This document shows positions 1 through 9,563 of a stretch of DNA of 40,813 bases, in pieces; within the stretch, counting starts at the first letter, position 1, and every line of letters starts with the position of its first letter. The notes under the pieces are model-generated. The model made no database searches. It was not told where the DNA came from and was given only the letters and a program-made list of their open reading frames with translations. A program made the position numbers and the translations under genes. The stretch is from Thermoplasmata archaeon (GTDB lineage Archaea; Thermoplasmatota; Thermoplasmata; Thermoplasmatales; Thermoplasmataceae). The DNA is taken from NCBI GenBank assembly GCA_021802205.1, contig JAKAAT010000010.1:1-40813 (forward strand). Reading direction: 5' to 3'.

Positions 1-8
1 GAACTGAC

Positions 9-1295
9 ATGATTATATCCCCTGTTACATATGATTACTATGAAATAAGCTTCATTCTCATAGTTGCGGCATTTTCTATTCCCATTTCCAGGAAGTCATC
101 AATGGTATATATACCAGTACTGATCATCATGGGATTAATATTCGGGCCATTACTTGGCTTCATAAAGCACAGTTTTGCCATATACATTCTCTCATCATTT
201 GCAACAATAGGCATAGGCATGCTCGGGCTGGTCATAATACTTTATTATGAATCACATAACTTCAGTCCCAGGATACTTAGAAAATACTTTACAAAGATAC
301 TCTCGCTGGATACTATAGGGATGGTGGTTACTGCAATTGGAGCCGGCATATTCTTTTCAATGCTCACAGGAGCACCCTTTATTGTGGGATTCATATTCGG
401 CGCTATTATATCACCTACTGATCCGGCATCGCTTATACCGACATTCAGGAAACTGAGCATAAGGGATGACATATCCGGCACGCTCATTGGTGAAAGTCTT
501 TTCAATGACCCCCTGGGCATTATTTTGTTAAGCATCGGGATAGGCATCATAGCTCCGGATGTCTCATACTCATCATTCTTCTCACTGCTGACATCACATA
601 CTGGTCTAATCCTGGGTTCCAGCATATTCCTTATACTGGAAATACTCATACCTGCTGCTGTGGGGATAGGATTTGGCTTTTTCATAATATATTTGAACAG
701 GTATTTCAACTTTGAATCCCTGTTAATTGCCCTGACACTGGGTATAGTTCTCTTTGAATTTACATCCATGGAAGCTTTCGGCATCACACCATTTCCTGCT
801 ATAATTGCTACAGGTGCAATTGTTGGTAATTATTCTGATAAAAGCATATTCTGGAACAGAGAGACGAATTTCAATGAGAATTTATCTTTCATGGCTCAAT
901 CAATCATATTCATTTTGCTGGGGAGCATTCTTACAAGGACTCAGATATTCAATTATATCATATTAGGATTCATTATTGCACTTCTGGTAATATTCGTGAT
1001 CAGGCCACTTGCAGTATTCATTTCCATAGGAATTTCTGATATGGGAAAGAACGTAATAAAATTCGATACAAGGACAAAGGCATTCATGTCACTTGTCGGC
1101 CCCAGGGGGGTTGTTCCCGTGGTGCTTTCTACTGTTCCCTTTGTGATAGGGCAGGCAGACCATATACCATTATTAATTGAATATGGCACTGTTATATATG
1201 CGGCTGTGTCATTTGTTGTTCTAATTTCGATTATTTTACAGACTGTGTATGTACCCTATGTGGGCAGGCTTCTGCTGGGAGAAGCCAGGCGCTGA
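9..1295 (+). CDS. Na+/H+ antiporter, CPA1/NhaP-type cation:proton antiporter
   Basis: 428-aa polytopic membrane ORF; contains GAIISPTDPASLIP and GESLFNDPLGIILLS, typical of the CPA antiporter core, and VGPRGVVPVVLS near the C-terminus. Confidence 0.9.
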   Translation: MIISPVTYDYYEISFILIVAAFSIPISRKSSMVYIPVLIIMGLIFGPLLGFIKHSFAIYILSSFATIGIGMLGLVIILYYESHNFSPRILRKYFTKILSLDTIGMVVTAIGAGIFFSMLTGAPFIVGFIFGAIISPTDPASLIPTFRKLSIRDDISGTLIGESLFNDPLGIILLSIGIGIIAPDVSYSSFFSLLTSHTGLILGSSIFLILEILIPAAVGIGFGFFIIYLNRYFNFESLLIALTLGIVLFEFTSMEAFGITPFPAIIATGAIVGNYSDKSIFWNRETNFNENLSFMAQSIIFILLGSILTRTQIFNYIILGFIIALLVIFVIRPLAVFISIGISDMGKNVIKFDTRTKAFMSLVGPRGVVPVVLSTVPFVIGQADHIPLLIEYGTVIYAAVSFVVLISIILQTVYVPYVGRLLLGEARR

Positions 1296-1301
1296 TATGA
1301 T

Positions 1302-1311
1302 AAAATTTATA
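1302..1311 (+). promoter_or_regulatory. Probable archaeal TATA box for tRNA-Ala
   Basis: AAAATTTATA about 25-34 nt upstream of the tRNA 5' end at 1336. Confidence 0.5.
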
Positions 1312-1335
1312 CCGTATATTGTGATATGTAGAAGA

Positions 1336-1407
1336 GGGCTCATAGATCAGCGGTAGATCGCTTCCTTGGCATGGAAGAGGGCAGGGGTTCAAATCCCCTT
1401 GAGTCCA
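1336..1407 (+). tRNA. tRNA-Ala, anticodon GGC
   Basis: Cloverleaf folded by hand: acceptor GGGCTCA/TGAGTCC, D-stem GATC/GATC with AGCGGTA loop, anticodon arm CTTCC-TTGGCAT-GGAAG, T-arm AGGGG-TTCAAAT-CCCCT, discriminator A; CCA not encoded; no intron. Confidence 0.95.
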
Positions 1408-1526
1408 TATCTATAAAAGTCCATTGTTATAGAAATGTTTTTATATTATAAAATTCATATCTTAAGTGATTATCATTTATTTCCTTTAATTTTCCTTTTC
1501 ACTTTACGCTATAGCAATATAAATTC

Positions 1527-1928
1527 CTATTCTCCAGTAAATACAGTTTCTTCCAGAACGAAACATATTTTGTTCCCAAAAGGGTCTTTCATGTAGAAGG
1601 ATGTTTCTCCCCATGGTCTTTTAGCTATACCATCCAATATTTCAGTTCCTAATTGTTTTGCTCTCCCATATGTATCATTTAGATTTTTAACAGAGAAATA
1701 TATGTGATCAGGATTAGGTGGAAGATCAAAATCATCTCCATCCGCTCTTGGCTCAAAACAGGCTAATATTGCTCCTCTGCAGTAGAAATAATGTCTTCCA
1801 GAAGATACACGTTTTCCTTCCATATTTAATAATTTTGAATAAAATATCTGCGCTTTTTCTATGTCATTTACTGGAAGTATTACACGGTATAGCTTAGGAG
1901 TTAAATTATCGTTGCTTGAATTTACCAT
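1527..1928 (-). CDS. VOC (glyoxalase/bleomycin-resistance/dioxygenase) superfamily protein
   Basis: 133 aa; LYRVILPVNDIEKAQIFYSKLL... and ...ETSFYMKDPFGNKICFVLE match the VOC betaalphabetabetabeta module. Confidence 0.85.
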   Translation of the reverse strand: MVNSSNDNLTPKLYRVILPVNDIEKAQIFYSKLLNMEGKRVSSGRHYFYCRGAILACFEPRADGDDFDLPPNPDHIYFSVKNLNDTYGRAKQLGTEILDGIAKRPWGETSFYMKDPFGNKICFVLEETVFTGE

Positions 1929-2390
1929 TTTAGATTATAAATATATTGCTATTTAAGTTTCTCGTCCCTTAGTGTCTAATATTATTATTTAAAATGTAAA
2001 GACAGGAGTTGAAAAACGATTTACACTATCTTACTTACTGATATTCGCGTTATTTTATTTACAATGATAATTCCAGAGTATTCAAATATCATCCCCAAAT
2101 GAAACTTCATATCATCTTTTTAACCTATCATATGTGTTTTATTCCAGTTATCCCATTTAAAACGTAATATATCCTTTTCAGATAATTTAATATCTTTACT
2201 GTAAATTCAATTCAACTTTCATTATCCTTTAATATATAATTCCGAGGGAACTTTTAAATACATTTTAATATTCCAACAATTGAAAGGATGGTGAATTATA
2301 TTAAGTTTAAATTCAACATTTATAATCTAATATAATTTTAATACCACTATAAAAACTATATATGATTGAACGAAGTTGGAGTGAAATAAC

Positions 2391-3014
2391 ATGGAAGAGG
2401 CAATTGCAATAGAAAAAATAAGGAATGCCGTGGAAATTGCAACGAAGAAGCTTATCGTTATAAACGATGAGGAAAAGATAAACCAGAATAAAGATTATGA
2501 GGAGCAGGTTTATTCAAGCCATAAAAGCTTCCTTAATGCAATGATATACCATGAGCTGGTGTCCAATAATTGTTTTGTATTCAATGATGTCCACATGGAA
2601 TATTTATATCCTGAAGGGAACCTTGATGAAGTAGTAGATTTCCATATAGAGAATATTTTCACGGATAGAATCCTTGAGGAATTCTATATGGAAGTCAAGC
2701 ACATAAGGTACGGCCGTGAGTATGAAGCTGTTGCAATACCAAGAATGATGAATTCAGTTATTGATGATATGGATAAATTGGAAGCTGTAATTAATTTTAA
2801 AAATTCTATTCCGGCAGTGGGAATTATGGTAGTCGTAAATCTCACACGCTATCCTGGCAATTCCAGCCAGTATGAGCCCATGAATATTATGATAGACTGC
2901 CTCAAGAAGCTGCTAACTCAGTGGAAATACTCTGATGATATAGTATTCATATTATCTGACAATTTCAGGGCTATAGCCATTACTGCAGGCGAAATAAAGA
3001 GGTATGAAGCATGA
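2391..3014 (+). CDS. Hypothetical protein, possible degenerate PD-(D/E)XK-like fold
   Basis: 207-aa ORF with GGAGTGAAATAAC before the ATG. Contains EVVDFHI...EEFYMEVKHIR, which resembles a D-x(n)-ExK spacing; the family is not recognised. Confidence 0.7.
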   Translation: MEEAIAIEKIRNAVEIATKKLIVINDEEKINQNKDYEEQVYSSHKSFLNAMIYHELVSNNCFVFNDVHMEYLYPEGNLDEVVDFHIENIFTDRILEEFYMEVKHIRYGREYEAVAIPRMMNSVIDDMDKLEAVINFKNSIPAVGIMVVVNLTRYPGNSSQYEPMNIMIDCLKKLLTQWKYSDDIVFILSDNFRAIAITAGEIKRYEA

Positions 3015-3246
3015 TATATTCTGTATTTGATAAATAGGGGAGAAAGTGCCTCCATAACCTATACTTTAAGTAATGTATCGTTGTCCATATGTTTAGATAA
3101 TATACTGATTAGTACTTCTGCGGTAGTTGCTTACCCATTGCATTCATTATAAATATCGGACCATTTTTTTGATAATATATTTAATATTTTTACTTTAATG
3201 TATATTGAATCGTCAAGAAACGGTGATATTTCATTTATATTACTGA

Positions 3247-3567
3247 TATCTGGCTATTATAGTTCTGCTTCTATCGACACGAATTACTATTGATAGGCCT
3301 AAATTAGAGGATTATCATAGGGTATTGGAATTCATAGAAAAAGCAAATGATGGGCTCTCAAGTAATGCTAATCCAGATAATGTAATAAAAAATTTGCGGG
3401 CGTCATTGAACGGGATGAACACACATCTAAAAGAATAAAATGAAAAAATAAAGTATAAAACAAACTAGCACTTAAAAGATCGAGCCAAAAGCTCTAAATC
3501 CGAACAGGCTATTAAAATAGAGGAAGGTATAATTAAATCGCTAGAAATTCTACAATTCCTAAAATAA
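3247..3567 (+). pseudogene. Coding relic of unknown family
   Basis: One frame reads ...RITIDRPKLEDYHRVLEFIEKANDGLSSNANPDNVIKNLRASLNGMNTHLKE*NEKIKYKTN*HLKDRAKSSKSEQAIKIEEGIIKSLEILQFLK*, with two in-frame stops and protein-like composition. Confidence 0.4.
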
Positions 3568-3718
3568 GAGATTTATAATTTAACTCATATTAGAGCCAAC
3601 CCAGAAACATATACTTGTAACAGAGAAGATGCATTACTGACCTTTAGAATTAAGTTTCATTAATGTCATACTATTCTGGCACACTTAATGGAGTTTCTGA
3701 TAGTGAGAAGGATGGATA

Positions 3719-4212
3719 ATGAATAGTGTTACTGAGGACTATATGGAAGAAATATTAAAAACAATTGACAAATTGAGAGATAGAATCAATAAATATAAAG
3801 AACAATATTCAAAAAACGAGCGGCTTGTTAGGTACTTATTAATAGACCCATCTTTAAGGCTGTTGGGATGGGACACAGAAAACCCTGAAGAATTGTATCA
3901 GAATTAACAAATGAAGCTGATAGACCGGATTATACATTATTTGAGGGTAGTAAAAAGCTGGTATTTATAGGCGCAAAAAAATTTGGTAGTGGTGAGAATA
4001 TAAATAAGTATATACATTATTGCAATGAAAGCGGTATTAGATATTCTATTACCATAGACAGTGATAGTTAGGGTGTGTAAACTATTCATTTCTTTAAAGC
4101 CAATAAATGTCCAAAAACAATAGAGTATTATATACTGACTGGTTCTTCAAAAGATAAGTTAATTAGGAATTTGAATATTTTAAAATGGTTTTTCGGTAAA
4201 AAATATGGTTAA
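3719..4212 (+). pseudogene. Decayed restriction-endonuclease-like protein (type I R/HsdR N-terminal-like family)
   Basis: 3719-3907 encodes ...NERLVRYLLIDPSLRLLGWDTENPEELYQ; the frame starting at 3901 continues ELTNEADRPDYTLFEGSKKLVFIGAKKFGSGENINKYIHYCNESGIRYSITIDSDS*GV*TIHFFKANKCPKTIEYYILTGSSKDKLIRNLNILKWFFGKKYG*. One frameshift and two internal stops. Confidence 0.8.
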
Positions 4213-4380
4213 TAATATTCTTCTGTCACTAGATATGCATCGAACCTTCATTTCTCCTTTTGGTTAGTTGCATCAGGTATCAGATAATATGAAATCAAGT
4301 GATTATATAAAATGCAACTTTCAACTTAATATGTAAAGATATTATGTAGTCAGATAAAGCGAGTATCTGATTCAGCTATA

Positions 4381-5328
4381 TTAACGGTAAAGAAGCAATT
4401 TCGCCCTATTTGGATCAATAGCATCCCCATAATATTCCAGCGTTACCCAGTCCATTTTTTTCAATTCCATCTCTGTATCAACTATTAGATTTAAATATTC
4501 TCTTGCTCTGAATTCAGGGAGTATAAACTTCAAATAAAGTTTATTTTCATCTGCATACATGAAAAGGAAGTTCCATGCAATATTTTTATTCATTGCCTTT
4601 TCAGACAGGATATTCAGGATATCTTCGTCAGTTTTTGTATAGTATATATGTTCATCCTTGGATAATTCCACCATGGTATCAAATTCCTTGCCGTCCCTAT
4701 CAGAGAATATAAGTAATCTGAATTGTCCTTCCCGTGGATAATTGTCTACGAACTGGCCAATTGCACCAGTATTTTTAAGCATACTAATAACACGATAATG
4801 ACCGAATGCAGACATTGGAAGGCTAACAACTATGGTTTTAAGCTTTATATGCCATTTATCCATATACTCAAGAGAACCTTCGGATGGCTTTAAACTAACC
4901 TTTGCAATCATTCCATTTCGGGGAAGATAGTCTGAAAGCAGATCAGAAAATGCCATTGTAGATTTTTCATGCATAAATCCCCTTAATACGAGCCATCTAC
5001 CATTAATATTTATATATGGGAGCACAAGACCATCTATATCATCGAGTTTGCGAATAAAATTAACTATATTTTCATCAACTATTTTTCTCCTTATCATATA
5101 ATAAAGCTGGCGCTCCTCTACATTTAGAATTGGAAAGAATGGAATTAACTTTTCATAATTAATTGTTTTCGGGATAAAAATTGTCATAAAGATATCATCA
5201 TTTTCCCGGGTAAGTGAACATGGAACATCTAAGTCTATGCTTTCAGTCACTGCTATATGCAGTGAATTCATCTCAATTTTCAGTTCAAAGTATTTTGTGA
5301 GCTTTAAGTTCATTTCCAGAAATTCCAT
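4381..5328 (-). CDS. Orphan paralog family member A (~310 aa)
   Basis: 315 aa; block HIKLKTIVVSLPMSAFGHYRVISMLKNTGAIGQFVDNYPREGQFRLLIFS aligns with the ORFs at 9564-10514 and 15478-16410. Confidence 0.85.
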   Translation of the reverse strand: MEFLEMNLKLTKYFELKIEMNSLHIAVTESIDLDVPCSLTRENDDIFMTIFIPKTINYEKLIPFFPILNVEERQLYYMIRRKIVDENIVNFIRKLDDIDGLVLPYININGRWLVLRGFMHEKSTMAFSDLLSDYLPRNGMIAKVSLKPSEGSLEYMDKWHIKLKTIVVSLPMSAFGHYRVISMLKNTGAIGQFVDNYPREGQFRLLIFSDRDGKEFDTMVELSKDEHIYYTKTDEDILNILSEKAMNKNIAWNFLFMYADENKLYLKFILPEFRAREYLNLIVDTEMELKKMDWVTLEYYGDAIDPNRAKLLLYR

Positions 5329-5673
5329 GTGATATTATATAACAAGTATATAAAAATATTATCATGTTTTAAACGAGGTTACATAAATCACGGAAATACA
5401 AATTTTAATATTTGAGCCTGAAAAATATTTTTTTAGTAATAATTATTCAATAAACCAAGTTGTATCGCATAATAGGATTGTGTAATCCAGAAATTGCATT
5501 TAAATAGCTGTTTATATAATAGTATAGCAAATTAAATTGGAACATTCGAACTATACTAAATATCAATTAGTTGGAAAATTAATTTTAAGCCTAAAATTAG
5601 GGTGAGAACAAAATCTAACTAAAATATATCTATTTGCAAAATATTATTATCATATTTTATATTAAAAGGAAAG

Positions 5674-6597
5674 ATGGCATATGTAAAATGTATTCCACAG
5701 TCTTTGACATCTGGAATTCAGGAGGCAATAGATAAGAATGAGGATGGTTTTGTTATATTGCTACCTGGACAGTATCATATAAGGGAAAAATTAATAGTTA
5801 GAAGTGGAACAATGCTAATATCAAATAACAAAGCAATACTTGTAAATGACCTAAGTGACCCGTATCAGCCATTCATTAAAATTGAGGAATATGCAGATAT
5901 TCAGTATTTAATAGTTAATGCCAATGAGAAATCTGGTGTAGAGTTGGGAAAACCTGGGACAAATAATAACATCAATATAGGTTATCTGAAAATATACAAT
6001 ACTGGAGAGAAAGGGGAAAAATTTCAAATGAAAGCCCTGTCTATTGCAGGTTATAATATTACAATAAATAATTTAGATATATATCTTGGTAATATTGGTG
6101 CAAGTTTCGAGAATTGCTCTGATGTAAGAATAAATGATATGCAAGTAGTTAACTGCTCCACCGGTATAAGGATATATAATTCAAATAATATAAGTATCAC
6201 CAATTTTTCGGTTGATTCCTGTTATAACAGGGGTATACAGATAGATTCCACGAATAATTCTTATTTCAAAGGGACTGTGTGGAATAATAATGCAGAATAT
6301 CCCAATAACAATACAGAATATGCATGTTTAATAGGTAAGTATACCAATGACACGAACAATGGAATTGAAATGAATTTAAGAATTATTGATACGGGATTAA
6401 CCGGAATGGATATTTCGAATAGTAACAGTATTAATATAAATTGCATATTGATGAATAGTAACAGCCGTAATATAAATCTGGGGTTTAATTTTAACAGTAA
6501 TATAAATAATATCTATATTAAGGGAATAACAGACAAGATTAGAATTCCTTACATGGGCACAATCAATGGAAAGGTGGATATAATAATCAGGAAGTGA
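5674..6597 (+). CDS. Right-handed parallel beta-helix (pectate-lyase-like fold) protein, no evident signal peptide
   Basis: 307 aa with IQEAID, LPGQYHIREKLIV and repeated short coils rich in N/I (NITINNLDIYL, SDVRINDMQVVNC, NNISITNFSVDSC, NNSYFKGTVWNN). Confidence 0.75.
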   Translation: MAYVKCIPQSLTSGIQEAIDKNEDGFVILLPGQYHIREKLIVRSGTMLISNNKAILVNDLSDPYQPFIKIEEYADIQYLIVNANEKSGVELGKPGTNNNINIGYLKIYNTGEKGEKFQMKALSIAGYNITINNLDIYLGNIGASFENCSDVRINDMQVVNCSTGIRIYNSNNISITNFSVDSCYNRGIQIDSTNNSYFKGTVWNNNAEYPNNNTEYACLIGKYTNDTNNGIEMNLRIIDTGLTGMDISNSNSININCILMNSNSRNINLGFNFNSNINNIYIKGITDKIRIPYMGTINGKVDIIIRK

Positions 6598-8107
6598 ATA
6601 CCGGGAAATCCATTGAAGATTCCTTTGATGCTCTATTTAATAGAAATACCGGGGCCAGTAAAATAATCTGAAAAAAACCCCAGAATGCTGTTATATAATT
6701 ATAGAATCCTCCCCTATAAACTAGAATAAACGCTGATATTCCTATTAAAATTATCATGATTATTTGAGGTGAAAATTTGTATAATGGTAATTTACCACCT
6801 GTTCTTGCTGTCGTAAACGGTTTCTTCCTTTTCATCAATACACTGAGGCTAACGGAGATGCTAAGAGGAAACAGTACTAGATTTGCAGACATATTATACA
6901 GTACATATTTCAGTGGTGCGTGTTTATCTATATGTGTCATAATAAACGTAAACATCAGGATAATTGTATATGGCATCCAGGCAAGTATATACACATAAGT
7001 ATTCATTACCAGCATACGTATACCCAAAACATCAAGGATAGGTGCAAGTAAAAATACAAGATAAAACCATCCAAATAAATACCATGTGGAGGTTGCAAGC
7101 CAGTCCAGTTTCATCTTCATCCCATATTTCCTACTGAAAATTATATTTTTAAATATTTTTGGCATCAAAGCCAGAGAACCTGCAGACCATCTCCATTGCT
7201 GATTTATATATCCTTCCATTGTAACAGGTGCCCTGCCGAATACAAGTTTTTTATTATAATATAGACCCTTATAACCTTTTGATATTAAATTTACAGATGT
7301 GGCTATATCTTCCACTAAATTTGTTTCATCAAAATAACCCACACTTTTCAATGCAGATTTCCTGTATATCACATTTGTCCCGCATGAGAATAAACTTCCT
7401 AAAACACTCTTTCCCTCTGTCAATATTTCATAAAATATGAATTGCTGAGCTTCTGCCATTTCTGAGAGTACTCCAGAATCCGTGTTTGCATAGAATTGGG
7501 GGACCTGAACAAATGCAACGTCAGGATTGTTATCAAGCAATTCCACAGTTTCCCTGACAAAATCAGGTGCAGGCGTCTGGTCTATATCGATAACGGTGAC
7601 ATATTCTTCCGGGATAATTTTTAAAGCGTTGTTTAAGGCACCTGCCTTATAACCCGTTCTGTCTATTCTATGGATATAGGTAGCTCCCAGTCGTTCAGAC
7701 AATTCCTTGATCTTTGTCGAACTATCATCTGTCGAATCGTCTAATATGTATAAATTAGCCAGATCGCCTGCTGCACTGTAAATTGCCGTTAAATTATATG
7801 TTGCCATCTCCGGATTTTCATTATATATTGGAACCAGTATAGCCATTTTGTCTCTGTATCCTTTTAGAAAACCGTCAGATATTGTATTTTGATAATTATA
7901 TTTGCTTCGTCTGAAGGAGAACATGAATGATAAGCTTTGAATACCGAAAAATACAGTAGCCAGCCAGAAAAATAATGAGAAAAAATCATCTATTATATTT
8001 CCGTGATGAAGTATGGTTATTGAATAGATAGAAGATGATATGCCTATAAAAATAAAGATTATTGTTAATACCGTTAAAATATTCATAACATAAAAATATT
8101 TTTTCAA
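6587..8107 (-). CDS. Membrane GT2 glycosyltransferase, cellulose-synthase/BcsA-like
   Basis: 506 aa; N-terminal TM helices, LDDSTDDSS, VIDIDQTPAPDF (DxD), LVEDIATSVNL, QQWRWSAG (Q-x-x-R-W-type motif) and several C-terminal TM helices. Confidence 0.9.
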   Translation of the reverse strand: MKKYFYVMNILTVLTIIFIFIGISSSIYSITILHHGNIIDDFFSLFFWLATVFFGIQSLSFMFSFRRSKYNYQNTISDGFLKGYRDKMAILVPIYNENPEMATYNLTAIYSAAGDLANLYILDDSTDDSSTKIKELSERLGATYIHRIDRTGYKAGALNNALKIIPEEYVTVIDIDQTPAPDFVRETVELLDNNPDVAFVQVPQFYANTDSGVLSEMAEAQQFIFYEILTEGKSVLGSLFSCGTNVIYRKSALKSVGYFDETNLVEDIATSVNLISKGYKGLYYNKKLVFGRAPVTMEGYINQQWRWSAGSLALMPKIFKNIIFSRKYGMKMKLDWLATSTWYLFGWFYLVFLLAPILDVLGIRMLVMNTYVYILAWMPYTIILMFTFIMTHIDKHAPLKYVLYNMSANLVLFPLSISVSLSVLMKRKKPFTTARTGGKLPLYKFSPQIIMIILIGISAFILVYRGGFYNYITAFWGFFQIILLAPVFLLNRASKESSMDFPVFTS

Positions 8108-8332
8108 CGTTCTTACCTCAAATATTTAATTCTGGTCTGTTTAATCCCATGATCTGTGAAGAATAGTACATTTCTATATAAACATTGCATATTATTCATC
8201 TTATACATATCTTTAATTTTCTCCTTCTTTTTATATATATAATGTTTATGTGTTATATTCTGCCATAAAAATATTCGTGTTTCTCCAGTTATAAATGGCT
8301 AATTACACTATCCAAGAGTATTTTTATAATAT

Positions 8333-9430
8333 TCACCTAACATTTCTGAATATACTATCATTATTGTTGCTTTTGTCTATAGTTACGGCAGATTGGACTG
8401 TTTCTATTCCGTTTGAAGTGATCTGGAAATTGAATGAAGTGGAATCAAAAAACGTACCTCGCATTTTTACAATATTCATAGTTCTCGTTATTCCGCTGGT
8501 ATCGGAGGTATAATTTAACTTTATTATGCCTGTAGCATAATATTCTTCAATCCCGAACATGCTCAACTCAGTGTTTCTTAGGCCAGAAGTAACTATGACC
8601 GTTACACCTTTCATAGCGAGACTATTAAGCATCAAATTGATGTAATCATCATCGGCAATAAGTAGAAGTGTGACTGGATCGATAACAACTCTTTTTATAT
8701 TTTTTGAAATGATTATTTTTTTTAATTCGGTAACAACCTTTGTTATAAATTTTCTGAAATCCTCCCTACCATTAGAGATATTAGATTTCATTGATCTAAT
8801 TGAATCTGATATTTCCATTACATCGATCATTTTCTTATTATAATAATCTATAAAACCTATATCCATTGTTCTTATATTGTCTAGAAATTGATCAGGAAAC
8901 GTATCAGTAAGGATCATGAGACCCTTTTCGCCAAGACTTGCGCCATATGATAAAAATATACTTGCCATGGTAGTTTTTCCAGCACCAGGCTTTCCTGATA
9001 TCATATATACATATCCTGGCCTGAGACCACCCGAGAGTTTAGTATCAAGAGTTGGTATACCGAATTTTACCCTTTGCTGGGATGTCTCATCCACCTGCTT
9101 TATATCGAGTATATCAATGCCATAAACATTGCACATTTTTTTTATATATTCAGTGATTTCTGTTAATGACAGGATCAATTTTTTGGTTATTCCTGCATCC
9201 ATCGCCTCTGAATTGAATATCATTATATCATTAGTGGTGGTGTTTTCCCTATAGATTTTAGCAGCTATCATCATATTACTACTTTTAATAATATAATCAA
9301 AGATATAATCCAGGCCGGATTGCCCAGAAACTTTCATGTTTTGGAAAATTGAAATATCATCCATATCTAAAGAATACTTGGAAGAAATAATTTTCGACAA
9401 GTTATCCTGATCAATATTTGTTTTATCCAA
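8333..9430 (-). CDS. KaiC/RadA-like RecA-superfamily ATPase
   Basis: 365 aa; GIPTLDTKLSGGLRPGYVYMISGKPGAGKTTMA (Walker A) and KRVVIDPVTLLLI (Walker B) after an N-terminal extension of about 120 aa. Confidence 0.85.
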   Translation of the reverse strand: MDKTNIDQDNLSKIISSKYSLDMDDISIFQNMKVSGQSGLDYIFDYIIKSSNMMIAAKIYRENTTTNDIMIFNSEAMDAGITKKLILSLTEITEYIKKMCNVYGIDILDIKQVDETSQQRVKFGIPTLDTKLSGGLRPGYVYMISGKPGAGKTTMASIFLSYGASLGEKGLMILTDTFPDQFLDNIRTMDIGFIDYYNKKMIDVMEISDSIRSMKSNISNGREDFRKFITKVVTELKKIIISKNIKRVVIDPVTLLLIADDDYINLMLNSLAMKGVTVIVTSGLRNTELSMFGIEEYYATGIIKLNYTSDTSGITRTMNIVKMRGTFFDSTSFNFQITSNGIETVQSAVTIDKSNNNDSIFRNVR

Positions 9431-9563
9431 CTAACATTAATTATAGCCCAGCATATAAATTTTTTTAAAAACATGAATAATTAGCATTTATCCATTAAAT
9501 TTTATATAATACCAATGAAACATAAATTAAAGTTAATTTAAATATATAGATAAAATATTTATG

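Noticed and set aside
245-787. 180-aa minus-strand ORF inside the antiporter gene
   Set aside because: Antisense shadow ORF of a well-supported CDS; low-complexity Met/Pro/Ile composition without a recognisable domain.
8295-8513. 72-aa plus-strand ORF over the 3' end of the KaiC-like gene
   Set aside because: Mostly antisense to the ATPase C-terminus; hydrophobic shadow translation with no start-site support.
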